A stretch of DNA of 64,000 bases from assembly GCA_004134995.1 (NCBI GenBank), contig REGP01000002.1, positions 806,001 to 870,000 of the forward strand. The letters run 5' to 3'. A program made the translations under genes and the position numbers. This document shows, in pieces, positions 55,735-64,000 of this stretch. This stretch comes from Oxalobacteraceae bacterium CAVE-383 (GTDB taxonomy: Bacteria; Pseudomonadota; Gammaproteobacteria; Burkholderiales; Burkholderiaceae_D). The notes under the pieces are model-generated. The model made no database searches. It worked only from the letters and a program-made list of their open reading frames with translations, and had not been told where the DNA came from. The stretch's first letter is position 1. Every line of letters begins with the position of its first letter.

Positions 55735-58269
55735 TTAATTAATTTGGGTCGGCAACGGCGCCAGCAGCGCCTGCAAATCCTCTTGGCTGAATTTCGGCGC
55801 CATCGCGGCGTCGTTGCCGAGCACGCCTTCGGCCAGCGCTGCCTTGCGCGCCTGCAATTCCAGCATGCGTTCCTCGATGCTGCCTTCGATCACCAGCTTG
55901 TAGACGAACACCGCCTGGTCCTGGCCGATGCGGTGCGCCCGCGCCGTTGCCTGCTGTTCAACCGCGGGATTCCACCAGGGATCCATGTGGATGACCGTAT
56001 CGGCGGCGGTGAGGTTGAGCCCGACGCCGCCGGCCTTCAGGCTGACCAGGAAAACCGGCACCGCCTTCTGCTGGAATTGCGCGATCAGTTCGCCGCGCCG
56101 CGCCGGCGGCGTCTTGCCGGTCAGCGCCTGCCAGGGCAAATCCAGCGCAGTCAGCTCGGCGCCGATGATATCGAGCAATTCGGTGAATTGCGAAAACACC
56201 AGAATCCGCCGTCCTTCGGCCACCAATGCAGGCAGCATGTCGCGCAACATTTCGAGTTTGGCGCGCTCGATGGTTTTCAGCGGCGAAGGCGTGGAAGCGC
56301 CCTTCAGCAAATAAGGATCGCAGCACACCTGGCGCAGCTTCAGCAGCGCGTCGAGAATGGTGATCTGCGCGCCGGAAAAACCCTTGCGCTTGAGCACGCG
56401 GCGCACCTGTTCGTCCGACGCCACGCGCACGCTTTCGTACAGTTCGCGTTGCTTGCCTTGGAGTTGCAGGCGTTTGACGACTTCCGTGCGCGGCGGCAAT
56501 TCGGCGGCGACGTCTTCCTTGCGGCGGCGCAGGATGAACGGCCGCACGCGTTGCGCCAGCAATTGCGCGCGCAGGGTTTCGCCGCCGATTTCGATCGGCT
56601 TGCGCCACAATCGGGCGAAGCTGCGCGCATCGCCGAGAAAGCCCGGCATCAGGAAATCGAACTGCGTCCACAATTCACCCAGGTGATTTTCCAGCGGCGT
56701 GCCGGTCAGGCATAGCCGATGCCGCGCCTGAAGATTGCGGACCGCTTCGGCGCCGCGGCCGGCCGCATTCTTCACGGTCTGCGCCTCATCCAGAATCAGC
56801 ATGTGGAATGGTTGCGCCTGCAGCGCCGCCCGGTCGCGCCACAGCAGCGGATAAGTGGTCAGCACCACATCGTGATCGGCCATTTTGCCGAAGGATTTCT
56901 TGCGCTCCGGGCCTTGCAGCGTCAACAGGCGCAAGGCGGGCGCCATGCGCCTGGCCTCGGCCTGCCAATTGAAAATCAGCGACGTCGGCAGCACCACCAG
57001 CGCCGGCAGATCGAGCCGGCCCGATTGCTTTTCGATCAGCAGATGCGCCAGCGCCTGCGCGGTTTTGCCGAGTCCCATATCGTCGGCCAGGATGCCGGCC
57101 AGCCGCTGCTCGCGCAGGTATTGCAGCCAGGCCACGCCATGCAATTGATAAGGACGCAACGTCACGCCTAGCCCCGGCGGGGCGGAGACCGGGCGTGGCC
57201 CGCCGCTGTCGCGCAGGCGCTGCGTCAGGCTGCGCAATCCCGCCGTGCCTTGCAACTGCCATGCGCCATGGATGCCGGCGCGCTGCCGCTGCGTTTCCAT
57301 CAGGCTTTGCCGCATCGCTTCCAGCCGGTAGGCGTCCCAGACGGAAAGCGCCAGCGGGCCTTCCTTGCGCTGCGGATCGGTCAGCAGATCCAGCATGCTG
57401 CTCACGATGGCCTTCAGCGGCGCGGCGGGCGTGTCGATGCGCTTGCCGCCGGGCGCGCGCAGCCGGATGATTGCCGCGTCGTCGATCAGGGCGACCTTGG
57501 CTGCGTCGATCCAGCGCATGTCGGTCTGCAGCAGATGCGCCAGCAGCGGCACCAGATCCACCGCTTCGCCATCGATTTCTATGCCGAGGCTCAATAGCCA
57601 CGATCCTTCATCGCCCGGCAACCCCAGGCTCTGCACCGTGCGCGCACGGCCCTGCAACGGCGCGGCGGGCTGCTTGCCGACGACTTCGCCGCTGGCCGGA
57701 CTCAGAATCAGACGCCAGGCTTCCACCGGCACGCTTTCGCGCGCGAAGCCGGGGCAGACGATCACTTGCCAGCCTTGCGCCTGCAGCAGCGGCAGCTTGT
57801 CGGCCCAGAAATCGCCGAAGAAATTTTCCTGCACCAGCGTCCATAAATTATTACGAATGCCGTCGCCGCCATTTAATTCGGCGGCCGGCTCGCTTCGCCA
57901 TTGCAAGTTTTCCGGCGGCAGCGGATGTAGTCCCGCATCGAGCATGCTGTCGAGCGCGTCGGCTTCGGCATCGAAGTCGCGCGTCAGAAGCTGGCCATGG
58001 AGGTCTTCAACCTCCCGCTCGGAAGGCGGGCGGCGATTCAGCAGACCGGAAGGCGCCGGCGTTTCCCAACGCAGGATGCCATCGGCAAAATACGTCCAGT
58101 CGATCTGCGCCACCGTGACCTGGCCGCCGCGCGGCCCGAACGGGCCCGACGGCTTCATGCCCAGCAGGCCGTCGCCGCGCGTAAGCGTGCGCAGGGTCAT
58201 GCGCGGATAGAAGCGCGTGGTGGAGCGCTGAGAAGCGCGCGTGGTGTCGTCTGTGGCGCCGCCGATCAT
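55735..58269 (-). CDS. SNF2-family helicase-like ATPase
   Basis: An 844-residue SWI2/SNF2 protein. The N-terminal 340 residues form a family-specific domain. The ATPase core has LADDMGLGKTAQALAHL (Walker A), LILDEAQTVKN (DEAQ), LTGTPLENHLGELW, and the C-terminal lobe VGLNLTAADTVIHMDPWWNP...HRIGQ. These bacterial proteins translocate on duplex DNA or strip RNA polymerase; the exact role is unknown. Other in-frame starts (residue 24, MTLRTLTRG) are possible. It is followed, on the same strand, from the DEAD-box gene 40 bases upstream. Confidence 0.9.
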   Translation of the reverse strand: MIGGATDDTTRASQRSTTRFYPRMTLRTLTRGDGLLGMKPSGPFGPRGGQVTVAQIDWTYFADGILRWETPAPSGLLNRRPPSEREVEDLHGQLLTRDFDAEADALDSMLDAGLHPLPPENLQWRSEPAAELNGGDGIRNNLWTLVQENFFGDFWADKLPLLQAQGWQVIVCPGFARESVPVEAWRLILSPASGEVVGKQPAAPLQGRARTVQSLGLPGDEGSWLLSLGIEIDGEAVDLVPLLAHLLQTDMRWIDAAKVALIDDAAIIRLRAPGGKRIDTPAAPLKAIVSSMLDLLTDPQRKEGPLALSVWDAYRLEAMRQSLMETQRQRAGIHGAWQLQGTAGLRSLTQRLRDSGGPRPVSAPPGLGVTLRPYQLHGVAWLQYLREQRLAGILADDMGLGKTAQALAHLLIEKQSGRLDLPALVVLPTSLIFNWQAEARRMAPALRLLTLQGPERKKSFGKMADHDVVLTTYPLLWRDRAALQAQPFHMLILDEAQTVKNAAGRGAEAVRNLQARHRLCLTGTPLENHLGELWTQFDFLMPGFLGDARSFARLWRKPIEIGGETLRAQLLAQRVRPFILRRRKEDVAAELPPRTEVVKRLQLQGKQRELYESVRVASDEQVRRVLKRKGFSGAQITILDALLKLRQVCCDPYLLKGASTPSPLKTIERAKLEMLRDMLPALVAEGRRILVFSQFTELLDIIGAELTALDLPWQALTGKTPPARRGELIAQFQQKAVPVFLVSLKAGGVGLNLTAADTVIHMDPWWNPAVEQQATARAHRIGQDQAVFVYKLVIEGSIEERMLELQARKAALAEGVLGNDAAMAPKFSQEDLQALLAPLPTQIN

Positions 58270-58309
58270 TTTTCCGTTAGCGATTGCGTGGTTTCAGGCT
58301 ATGGCCGGG

Positions 58310-60268
58310 CTATTCGGGTTTCGGACCCTTGCGGTGCGGCTTTGCGGGCGCCTTGCGGGTTTCGGGACGGCTGAAATCGGCCTTGTTCTTGAATGGCGCG
58401 CCGGCTTTGCGGCCGGCGGTCTTTTCTTCGAAACGGCGGTCGCCGCCGGTCTTTTTCGCGAACGGCGATTTGGTCTGGCCCGGCGCCTGGCCGGTTGCCG
58501 GCGACGGCGGCGACGGCTCTTCGCCGGCGCGCGTGATGCGCAATTGCTGTCCCGCGACCCAGACCGTTTTCAGGTGATCGATCAGATCCGGCGGCATATC
58601 GTCCGGCAGATCCAGCGTGCTGTGATCGTCGTGGATCTCGATGCGTCCGATGTACTTGGCGTCCATGCCGGCTTCATTGGCGATGGCGCCCACGATATTG
58701 CCCGGCTTGACGCCATGCGCATGGCCGACTTCGATGCGGAATGAAGCCTTGCCCGGTTCATTGGCATGCGCAGGGCTGCGCGCGGCGAAATCGGCGCGCG
58801 CCGGACGTTCCGCGCGTTCGCCGCGTTCGAAGCGGTCCGGTTTTGCCGGGCGCTCGTCGCGCTGGAATTTGCTGTCCGGCTTGCCTTCAAATTTTCCTGC
58901 GCGCGCCGGTTTTTCAGCCGCAAAACCGCCAACCGGCTCGCGCTTGTTTTTATCCAGCAGCAGCGGCACATCGCCGCGCGCCATTTTCGCCAAGGCCGCG
59001 GCGATATCGCGCGCCGGCACATTGTTTTCGCGTTCGTAGTCTTCCACCAGCGACTGGAAATCCGCCAGCCCGCCGGCGGCCAGCGTGGCGCTGATTTCAT
59101 CCTTGAATTTACCGATGCGCACATCGTTGACCACCTGCACGCTCGGCAATTCAAGCACCGAAATCGGCTGCCGGGTGGCGCGCTCGATGGCTTTGAGCAG
59201 ATTGCGCTCGCGTGGCGTGATGAACAGGATCGCTTCGCCGCTGCGGCCTGCGCGGCCGGTGCGCCCGATGCGGTGGGTATAGCTTTCCGGATCGTGCGGC
59301 ACGTCGTAGTTGATCACATGGCTGATGCGTTCCACATCCAGGCCGCGCGCGGCCACATCGGTGGCAACCAGGATATCGATCTTGCCGTCCTTCAATTGCT
59401 GGATGGTGCGTTCGCGCTGCTGCTGGACGATGTCGCCGTTGATCGCCGCCGCCGAAAAGCCGCGCGCCTGCAGCTTGCCGGCCAATTCCTCGGTGCCGAG
59501 CTTGGTACGCGAAAAAATGATCATGCCGTCGAAATCCTCGGCTTCCAGAATGCGGGTGAGCGCATCCAGCTTGTGCATGCCGCTGACCAGCCAATAGCGT
59601 TGCCGGATATTGTCGGCGGTGCCGGTCTTGGCGGCCACGGTGACTTCGGCCGGATCGTGCAGATAGGTCTGCGCGATGCGGCGGATCGCCGACGGCATGG
59701 TGGCAGAGAACAAGGCGGTCTGGCGCGTCTCCGGCGTTTTTTGCAGGATATGTTCGACATCGTCGATAAAGCCCATGCGCAGCATCTCGTCGGCTTCATC
59801 GAGCACCAGCGTTTTCAGTTTCGACAGATCCAGCGACTGCTTGTCCAGATGATCGATGACGCGGCCCGGCGTGCCGACCACCACGTGCACGCCGCGGCGC
59901 AACGCGCTCAATTGCGCGCTATAGCTTTGGCCGCCGTAAATCGGCAGCACATGGAATCCGGGAATATAGGTCGCGTAGCGCTGGAATGCCTCGGCCACCT
60001 GGATCGCCAGTTCGCGCGTCGGCGCCAGCACCAGCGCCTGCGGCGATTTCTGTTTCATATCGATGCGCGACAAAATAGGCAGCGCGAACGCCGCGGTCTT
60101 GCCGGTGCCGGTCTGGGCCTGGCCGAGCACGTCGCTGTTTTCAAGCAGGGTGGGAATGGTCGCGGCCTGGATAGGCGAGGGCGATTCGTAGCCGAGCTCC
60201 TTGAGCACGCGCAGCAGCGGCTCGCTCAGGTTGAGTTCGGCAAAGGTAGGGGTGGGGGTGTCGGACAT
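58310..60268 (-). CDS. deaD: DEAD-box RNA helicase, DeaD/CsdA type
   Basis: A 652-residue helicase: Q motif PSPIQAATIP, AQTGTGKT, VLDEADEMLRMG, FSATMPSAI, HRIGRTGRAG, then a dimerisation region and the DbpA/CsdA RRM-like domain (about 500-580; FRIEVGHAHGVKPGNIVGAI) and a basic Pro/Lys/Arg tail. CsdA unwinds structured RNA in ribosome assembly and cold adaptation. ATG 60268 was chosen (MSDTPTPTFAEL); a longer frame to 60298 is not homologous. It leads the SNF2 gene. Confidence 0.93.
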   Translation of the reverse strand: MSDTPTPTFAELNLSEPLLRVLKELGYESPSPIQAATIPTLLENSDVLGQAQTGTGKTAAFALPILSRIDMKQKSPQALVLAPTRELAIQVAEAFQRYATYIPGFHVLPIYGGQSYSAQLSALRRGVHVVVGTPGRVIDHLDKQSLDLSKLKTLVLDEADEMLRMGFIDDVEHILQKTPETRQTALFSATMPSAIRRIAQTYLHDPAEVTVAAKTGTADNIRQRYWLVSGMHKLDALTRILEAEDFDGMIIFSRTKLGTEELAGKLQARGFSAAAINGDIVQQQRERTIQQLKDGKIDILVATDVAARGLDVERISHVINYDVPHDPESYTHRIGRTGRAGRSGEAILFITPRERNLLKAIERATRQPISVLELPSVQVVNDVRIGKFKDEISATLAAGGLADFQSLVEDYERENNVPARDIAAALAKMARGDVPLLLDKNKREPVGGFAAEKPARAGKFEGKPDSKFQRDERPAKPDRFERGERAERPARADFAARSPAHANEPGKASFRIEVGHAHGVKPGNIVGAIANEAGMDAKYIGRIEIHDDHSTLDLPDDMPPDLIDHLKTVWVAGQQLRITRAGEEPSPPSPATGQAPGQTKSPFAKKTGGDRRFEEKTAGRKAGAPFKNKADFSRPETRKAPAKPHRKGPKPE

Positions 60269-60414
60269 GATGTACTCGCAAGGTCGCTCGAATCGCAATA
60301 TGCGAAAGATGCCGCAAGTTTACTCTGTTAAGACGCCATTAAGGCTTATTTCAGGAGAAAGCGATGTATTTCCTTGTGGCGCGGTGGGCATTGTGGGATA
60401 CTCCGGGCCTCAGA

Positions 60415-60491
<77 letters not shown>

Positions 60492-60498
60492 AATATCG

Positions 60499-60535
60499 AA
60501 AAACCGTTATCAGCTCAGGCTTTTAACGGTTTTTT
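60499..60535 (+). terminator. Terminator of tRNA-fMet
   Basis: AAAAACCGTTA / TAACGGTTTTT hairpin, with a 14-base loop and a T-run, starts eight bases after the tRNA. Confidence 0.9.
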
Positions 60536-60640
60536 GCGTTTTGGCGGTTGCCACCAGGTGAGCCGCCTAAAGATCATATTCGAAGCATTTCCCACAATGG
60601 AATGTTCACTGCATCAGCAAGCCGTGACATATTGATCCCC

Positions 60641-61243
60641 TTAGCGTCGCATTATCGAGTTGACGAAATTGACTATTTTTTTATCGACCTTCTGAAACTC
60701 GGTGCCGTATTTTTTATTGACTTCCGCTTTTATCTCATAGCCTTCAGTGTAAGCGTGTTCCCAATGATAGGAACCGCTCCATTCGCCGGGATCGGTGACG
60801 ACTACCGGATTTCCGCGCTCGTCGTTAAAGAGAAAATATATGATTGATGTGTTTTTTCCCGGAACAGTTTCGATAAACACACGGCAGCCGTTTTGTTCCG
60901 GCATCTCTTTCAGATTAGCCTTCAGACCGTTCAGAATATCGAACGCAAGCGTGCCGAATTTAGGACGTGTACGAACGATAAGAAAAAGGCTGCGCGCTCT
61001 CGTCCCTGAATAATCAGCGTCGGGAAAACCCGGCAAATCCGCCGTCAGTGTGAAAAAGTTCTCAGAGACCTTGGGTCTAAACGCCGCCGGAATGGCAAAT
61101 TCGAGCGAGCCGCCACCCAGCTTGGGCACCGACGCCATGATTACTTTGTCCGGCTCCCCAACCGCTACTGCGCTCATCATTAGATATGCTAAAAAAAAGG
61201 CCAGTTGTAGAAAGACGGAGTGGGAGTTCTTATTCATGTGCAT
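60641..61243 (-). CDS. Secreted hypothetical protein
   Basis: A 200-residue protein with a cleavable signal peptide (MHMNKNSHSVFLQLAFFLAY..., cleavage near AVAVG). The mature part contains repeated strand-like stretches (FAIPAAFRPKVSENFFTLTADL; FIETVPGKNTSIIYFL) and ends KIVNFVNSIMRR. No family recognised. An alternative start is ATG 61237. Codon composition is AT-richer than the flanks, and it sits next to tRNA-fMet, so it may have been acquired. Confidence 0.6.
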   Translation of the reverse strand: MHMNKNSHSVFLQLAFFLAYLMMSAVAVGEPDKVIMASVPKLGGGSLEFAIPAAFRPKVSENFFTLTADLPGFPDADYSGTRARSLFLIVRTRPKFGTLAFDILNGLKANLKEMPEQNGCRVFIETVPGKNTSIIYFLFNDERGNPVVVTDPGEWSGSYHWEHAYTEGYEIKAEVNKKYGTEFQKVDKKIVNFVNSIMRR

Positions 61244-61396
61244 ATTGAAATGCCCGCCTTGGCGCCATCATTCACGGTCTCCTCTTTAATATTTATATTT
61301 ATTCAAATAAGACACAAGGTCAAAGAGCAAACATGCAGAAGCTTCACGCCAATAGATGTCAGATCATGTCAAGCAATTGCATGCAACCGGATGTCT

Positions 61397-61424
61397 TTGG
61401 CATAACAATTCAATTTATTGTAAT
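61397..61424 (+). promoter_or_regulatory. Candidate promoter of the DUF488 gene
   Basis: TTGGCA (61397-61402), 16-base AT-rich spacer, TGTAAT (61419-61424), 66 bases before the start codon. A fair sigma-70 match. Confidence 0.4.
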
Positions 61425-61489
61425 AATTAGTGATACATGGAAACGTAATTCAGATCGCCAGTTGCCGTCAAGCCATCGAGGAACAATAA

Positions 61490-61876
61490 ATGTCCAATTC
61501 AGGCAATAAACGTTCAGTGATTTCGATTCGCCGAGCCTATGAAGAACCGTCCGAGCAGGACGGTTACCGCATTCTGGTCGACCGTCTCTGGCCCCGCGGC
61601 CGCAGCAAGGAATCGCTCAAGCTGGATCAATGGGCGCGCGAACTTGCGCCGAGCGACGAATTGCGAAAATGGTTCGGACATGATCCGCAGCGTTGGGAAG
61701 TTTTCCAACAGCGCTATCGAAGCGAGCTCGCCGAAGCGGAAAAAGTGCAGCAGATGCAATTGCTGCTCGCAGATGCCGCCGGCCGGCCGATGACGCTGGT
61801 ATACGGCGCCAAGGACGAGCAGCATAATCAGGCGGTAGTGCTGCGTGAAGTCATGTCGAAGCTGCGCCCGGGATGA
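61490..61876 (+). CDS. DUF488-family protein (YeaO-like)
   Basis: A 128-residue protein. Family motifs are YRILVDRLWPRGRSKESLKLDQWARELAPS, LRKWFGHDPQRWEVFQQRY, and TLVYGAKDEQHNQAVVL. DUF488 proteins are small cytoplasmic proteins of unknown biochemical role. Monocistronic or with the GNAT gene 117 bases downstream. Confidence 0.88.
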   Translation: MSNSGNKRSVISIRRAYEEPSEQDGYRILVDRLWPRGRSKESLKLDQWARELAPSDELRKWFGHDPQRWEVFQQRYRSELAEAEKVQQMQLLLADAAGRPMTLVYGAKDEQHNQAVVLREVMSKLRPG

Positions 61877-61993
61877 CAAAAAACGCGCTGCCGGCGATGG
61901 CCCAGTCGGGATATCCACTCTTGGCTCTATCAAGGACGATGGCTATTTCGTAGGATGCAAGCTCGTTGAATCAGTCCCGAAAGAAGCATTTCC

Positions 61994-62446
61994 ATGATGA
62001 ATCGCCAGACGATATTGCGCCACGCCGACACGCCGGTGGCCTTGCGTGCCTGTTATGCCGTGATGAAACAATTACGCCCGCACCTGCAGTCCGAAGATGA
62101 ATTTATCGAGCGCGTCACGCGCCAAACAGCCGACGGCTATCGCTTGTTTGCCGCATGGGACGGCGATGAGGCGGTAGCATTGGCCGGCTACCGCCTGCAG
62201 GAAAACCTGGTCTATGGAAAATTCCTTTATGTCGACGATCTGGTCACCGCCGAACAGGCGCGCGGCCGCGAATACGCCGCACGTCTGCTGGATGCACTGA
62301 CCACGGTTGCGGAGGAGGCCGGCTGCGTGCTGTTTGCGCTGGATACCGCCTTGTCCAATGCGTTGGCGCAGCGATTTTATTTCCGCCAGGGCTTGCTGAC
62401 CGGCGCGATCCGTTTCAGCAAGCCGGTGACGCCGAAGGCGGCCTGA
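61994..62446 (+). CDS. GNAT-family N-acetyltransferase
   Basis: A 150-residue GNAT fold: YRLQENLVYGKFLYVDDLVT (strands 3-4) and the acetyl-CoA loop EQARGREYAARLLDAL. It transfers acetyl from acetyl-CoA to an unknown amine. ATGATG start; the second ATG (61997) is equally possible. It converges on the MocR gene with a one-base gap between stops. Confidence 0.85.
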   Translation: MMNRQTILRHADTPVALRACYAVMKQLRPHLQSEDEFIERVTRQTADGYRLFAAWDGDEAVALAGYRLQENLVYGKFLYVDDLVTAEQARGREYAARLLDALTTVAEEAGCVLFALDTALSNALAQRFYFRQGLLTGAIRFSKPVTPKAA

Positions 62447-62447
62447 T

Positions 62448-63857
62448 CTAGCGATGCCGGTCGATGATGTCAAACAGGCGGCGGCACGATGCCGCGAGGT
62501 GCGCTTCCGGCGCCGTGGCCACGCCGAGCAAGAGGCCGGGCAAGGCCCAGGACGGATTCGCGAACCACGCGGATAAAGGAGAGGGCGCCATGCCGACGGC
62601 TCTCGCTTCGCGCGCTATATCCATGTCGGGCGCGCCCTCCGGCAATCTGAGAAGCACCGCCAGGCTGGCGTTGACCCACTCGGCGTCGTGCATCTGCAAC
62701 TGCGCGCATAGCGCGTCGCGTTGGGAAGAATACAGGCGCTTGAGCCGGCGGACGCGCTGGATGTAGTGCCCGTCGCGCATGAATCGCGCGGTCGCGAGTT
62801 GAATGACGGGCGAGGGCGCGGGTACCAGCGTTGCCGTTGTCTCTGAGAACGCGCTGATCAATTCAGTCGGCGCGACGATAAATCCAAGCCGCAGCGCCGG
62901 GCTGATCGTTTTGCTGAAAGTGCCTATGTGGATAACCCGGTTGCCCTCGTCCAGAGACGCCAAGGCGGGGGCCGGCCTGCCTTCCAGCTGCAGCTCGCTG
63001 AGGTAGTCGTCTTCGATGATCCAGGCCTTGCTCGAGACCGCCCATTCAAGCAGTTGAAGCCGGCGCCTCAGCGACAGCGTCGAGCCCAGGGGCGCTTGCT
63101 GGCCGGGCGTCAGGACGGCCAGCGCGGCGTCGGCGGCGTGTTCAATGCCGTAGCTTACGTTGATGCCTTCAGCGTCCACCGGTATCGGTACGATGTTCAA
63201 GCGGGCAAGCTCCAGGCCTCTCCGAGTAAAAAGGAAGCCGGGTTCTTCCATCCAGACCTTCTTGCCATCGAGACCCAGCACCCGCAGCGCAAGCCCCAAG
63301 CCGGCGGTGTATCCCGAGGTAATAAATACCTGTTCGGGAGAGCAATGAAGATTTCGGGATATGGAGAGATATCCCGCGATTTCCCGCCGCAGCTCGGCCT
63401 CGCCTCTGGGATCGGGATAGACCAGCGTCGATAAAGAGCCGGTCTTCAACAGATTGGAAGAGCGTGCACGCGCGAACAGCTTTTCCGGCAGGTCTTTTAA
63501 TGCCGGGACGCCAAGCTGGAAGATCGCCGGCCCGGCGGTCATTTCCTGATAGGTTTTCATGAAACCTTCGGATCCAAGCGTTACAGACCGGGCTGCCGTG
63601 GCGCGGGGGCGCGGCGCCACCCGGGTGCCCCTCGCGCCGAATGATTCAATCATCTGGGCGTCGGACAATCGCTCATAGGCCGCCTGGACCGTGCCGCGCG
63701 CCACGCCAAGCTGCGCCGCCAGGCCCTGCCACGAAGGCAATCGGGCGCCGGGCGCAAGCAAGCCGGACTCGATTGCCCTGGTGATACTCATGCGGATTTG
63801 TTCCGACAGGGACAGTGCCGCGGTCCGGTCGAGCTGGATCTTCAGGTTTGCATTCAT
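62448..63857 (-). CDS. MocR/PdxR-type transcriptional regulator (GntR HTH fused to aminotransferase)
   Basis: A 469-residue fusion. An N-terminal GntR winged helix (about 10-75; LPSWQGLAAQLGVARGTVQAAYERL) is joined by a linker to a fold-type I aminotransferase-like domain (about 110-469). The PLP-binding lysine is in IGTFSKTISPALRLGF; IIEDDYLSEL and the Tyr of SGYTAGLGL are also seen. MocR proteins sense PLP or amines and usually control a divergent gene. ATG 63857 was chosen; the frame from 63911 is unsupported. Confidence 0.9.
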   Translation of the reverse strand: MNANLKIQLDRTAALSLSEQIRMSITRAIESGLLAPGARLPSWQGLAAQLGVARGTVQAAYERLSDAQMIESFGARGTRVAPRPRATAARSVTLGSEGFMKTYQEMTAGPAIFQLGVPALKDLPEKLFARARSSNLLKTGSLSTLVYPDPRGEAELRREIAGYLSISRNLHCSPEQVFITSGYTAGLGLALRVLGLDGKKVWMEEPGFLFTRRGLELARLNIVPIPVDAEGINVSYGIEHAADAALAVLTPGQQAPLGSTLSLRRRLQLLEWAVSSKAWIIEDDYLSELQLEGRPAPALASLDEGNRVIHIGTFSKTISPALRLGFIVAPTELISAFSETTATLVPAPSPVIQLATARFMRDGHYIQRVRRLKRLYSSQRDALCAQLQMHDAEWVNASLAVLLRLPEGAPDMDIAREARAVGMAPSPLSAWFANPSWALPGLLLGVATAPEAHLAASCRRLFDIIDRHR

Positions 63858-64000
63858 ATTCTTAGTACACACAAAAATGCAGGTTCTTGGTTCTACTTTT
63901 CGGAACGGCAATGGTACAGAATTTCAGCATTAATTTGAGAAAAAAAGCCGGTCATGATTATTCGTCGGATTCCGACTGTATTTTGCGCGGGCGCCGCGGT
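63858..64000 (+). promoter_or_regulatory. Divergent promoter/operator region; possible start of next gene
   Basis: AT-rich gap upstream of the MocR gene with two GTAC-containing sites (TAGTAC at 63864-63869, TGGTAC at 63913-63918), the spacing type used by MocR dimers. A plus-strand ATG at 63954 opens a frame (MIIRRIPTVFCAG...) to the window edge, but too little is visible to call a gene. Confidence 0.3.

Overview
The window is a gene-dense, GC-rich bacterial chromosome segment. Its housekeeping order (scpB-rluB, then rimP-nusA-infB-rbfA-truB-typA; ribBX-ribH-nusB; ubiD next to a small SRP RNA; many DEAD-box helicases) and its Bug-type tripartite tricarboxylate transport genes fit a betaproteobacterium of the Burkholderiales, most likely Oxalobacteraceae (Herbaspirillum/Collimonas/Janthinobacterium-like). 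That placement is inferred from gene content and protein style; no database search was run.

Layout. 1-11.5 kb is metabolic and accessory: the 5' end of a LysR regulator divergent from a frameshifted quinone-oxidoreductase gene; a minus-strand tripartite tricarboxylate transporter operon (GntR/FCD regulator, Bug binding protein, VOC protein, TctB, TctA); a YegD-like Hsp70; a coupled pair of signal-less ModA-like binding protein and tartrate-dehydrogenase-type enzyme; and a ParBc_2 protein abutting a SulP transporter. 11.6-20 kb holds rhlE, gluQ, ugpQ, alaS, tusA and an FMN-binding glutamate-synthase-like protein. 20-34 kb holds a PAS-PAS-GGDEF-EAL protein, scpB-rluB, and the translation/transcription block rimP-nusA-infB-rbfA-truB-typA, led by a strong sigma-70 promoter and a candidate attenuator. 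34-48.6 kb holds a candidate small RNA/peptide locus, a membrane GGDEF/EVL protein, dusA, ribBX-ribH-nusB, an aminotransferase, a lytic transglycosylase, a structured intergenic region, ubiD, SRP RNA, a ProQ-like protein, a flavin reductase, an RNase D-like exonuclease and psd. 48.6-64 kb holds a TorF-like porin, several small unknown proteins, OsmC, RNase H-like protein, two DEAD-box helicases, an MFS pump, a SNF2 helicase, tRNA-fMet, and a mixed accessory tail (unknown secreted protein, DUF488, GNAT, MocR regulator).

How the genes work together. The 25.8-34.2 kb block couples ribosome maturation (RimP, RbfA), initiation (IF2), transcription antitermination (NusA; NusB at 40 kb), rRNA/tRNA modification (RluB, TruB, DusA, GluQRS) and a ribosome-associated GTPase (TypA). 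RibBX and RibH are consecutive riboflavin steps. The TTT genes form one carboxylate-uptake operon with its own regulator.

No CRISPR array, prophage, complete insertion sequence or recognisable defence system is visible. The most interesting signals are non-coding: (i) a rimP leader with mutually exclusive antiterminator and terminator pairings; (ii) a ~100-nt promoter/RBS/14-codon ORF/terminator unit containing a CUCCUCC anti-Shine-Dalgarno-like tract; (iii) a mismatch-free three-way-junction structure ending in a U-run between the lytic transglycosylase and ubiD; (iv) two families of ~120-bp long inverted repeats at gene ends, one of which supplies the last codons of gluQ; and (v) a terminator immediately after a candidate promoter in the leader of the MFS gene.
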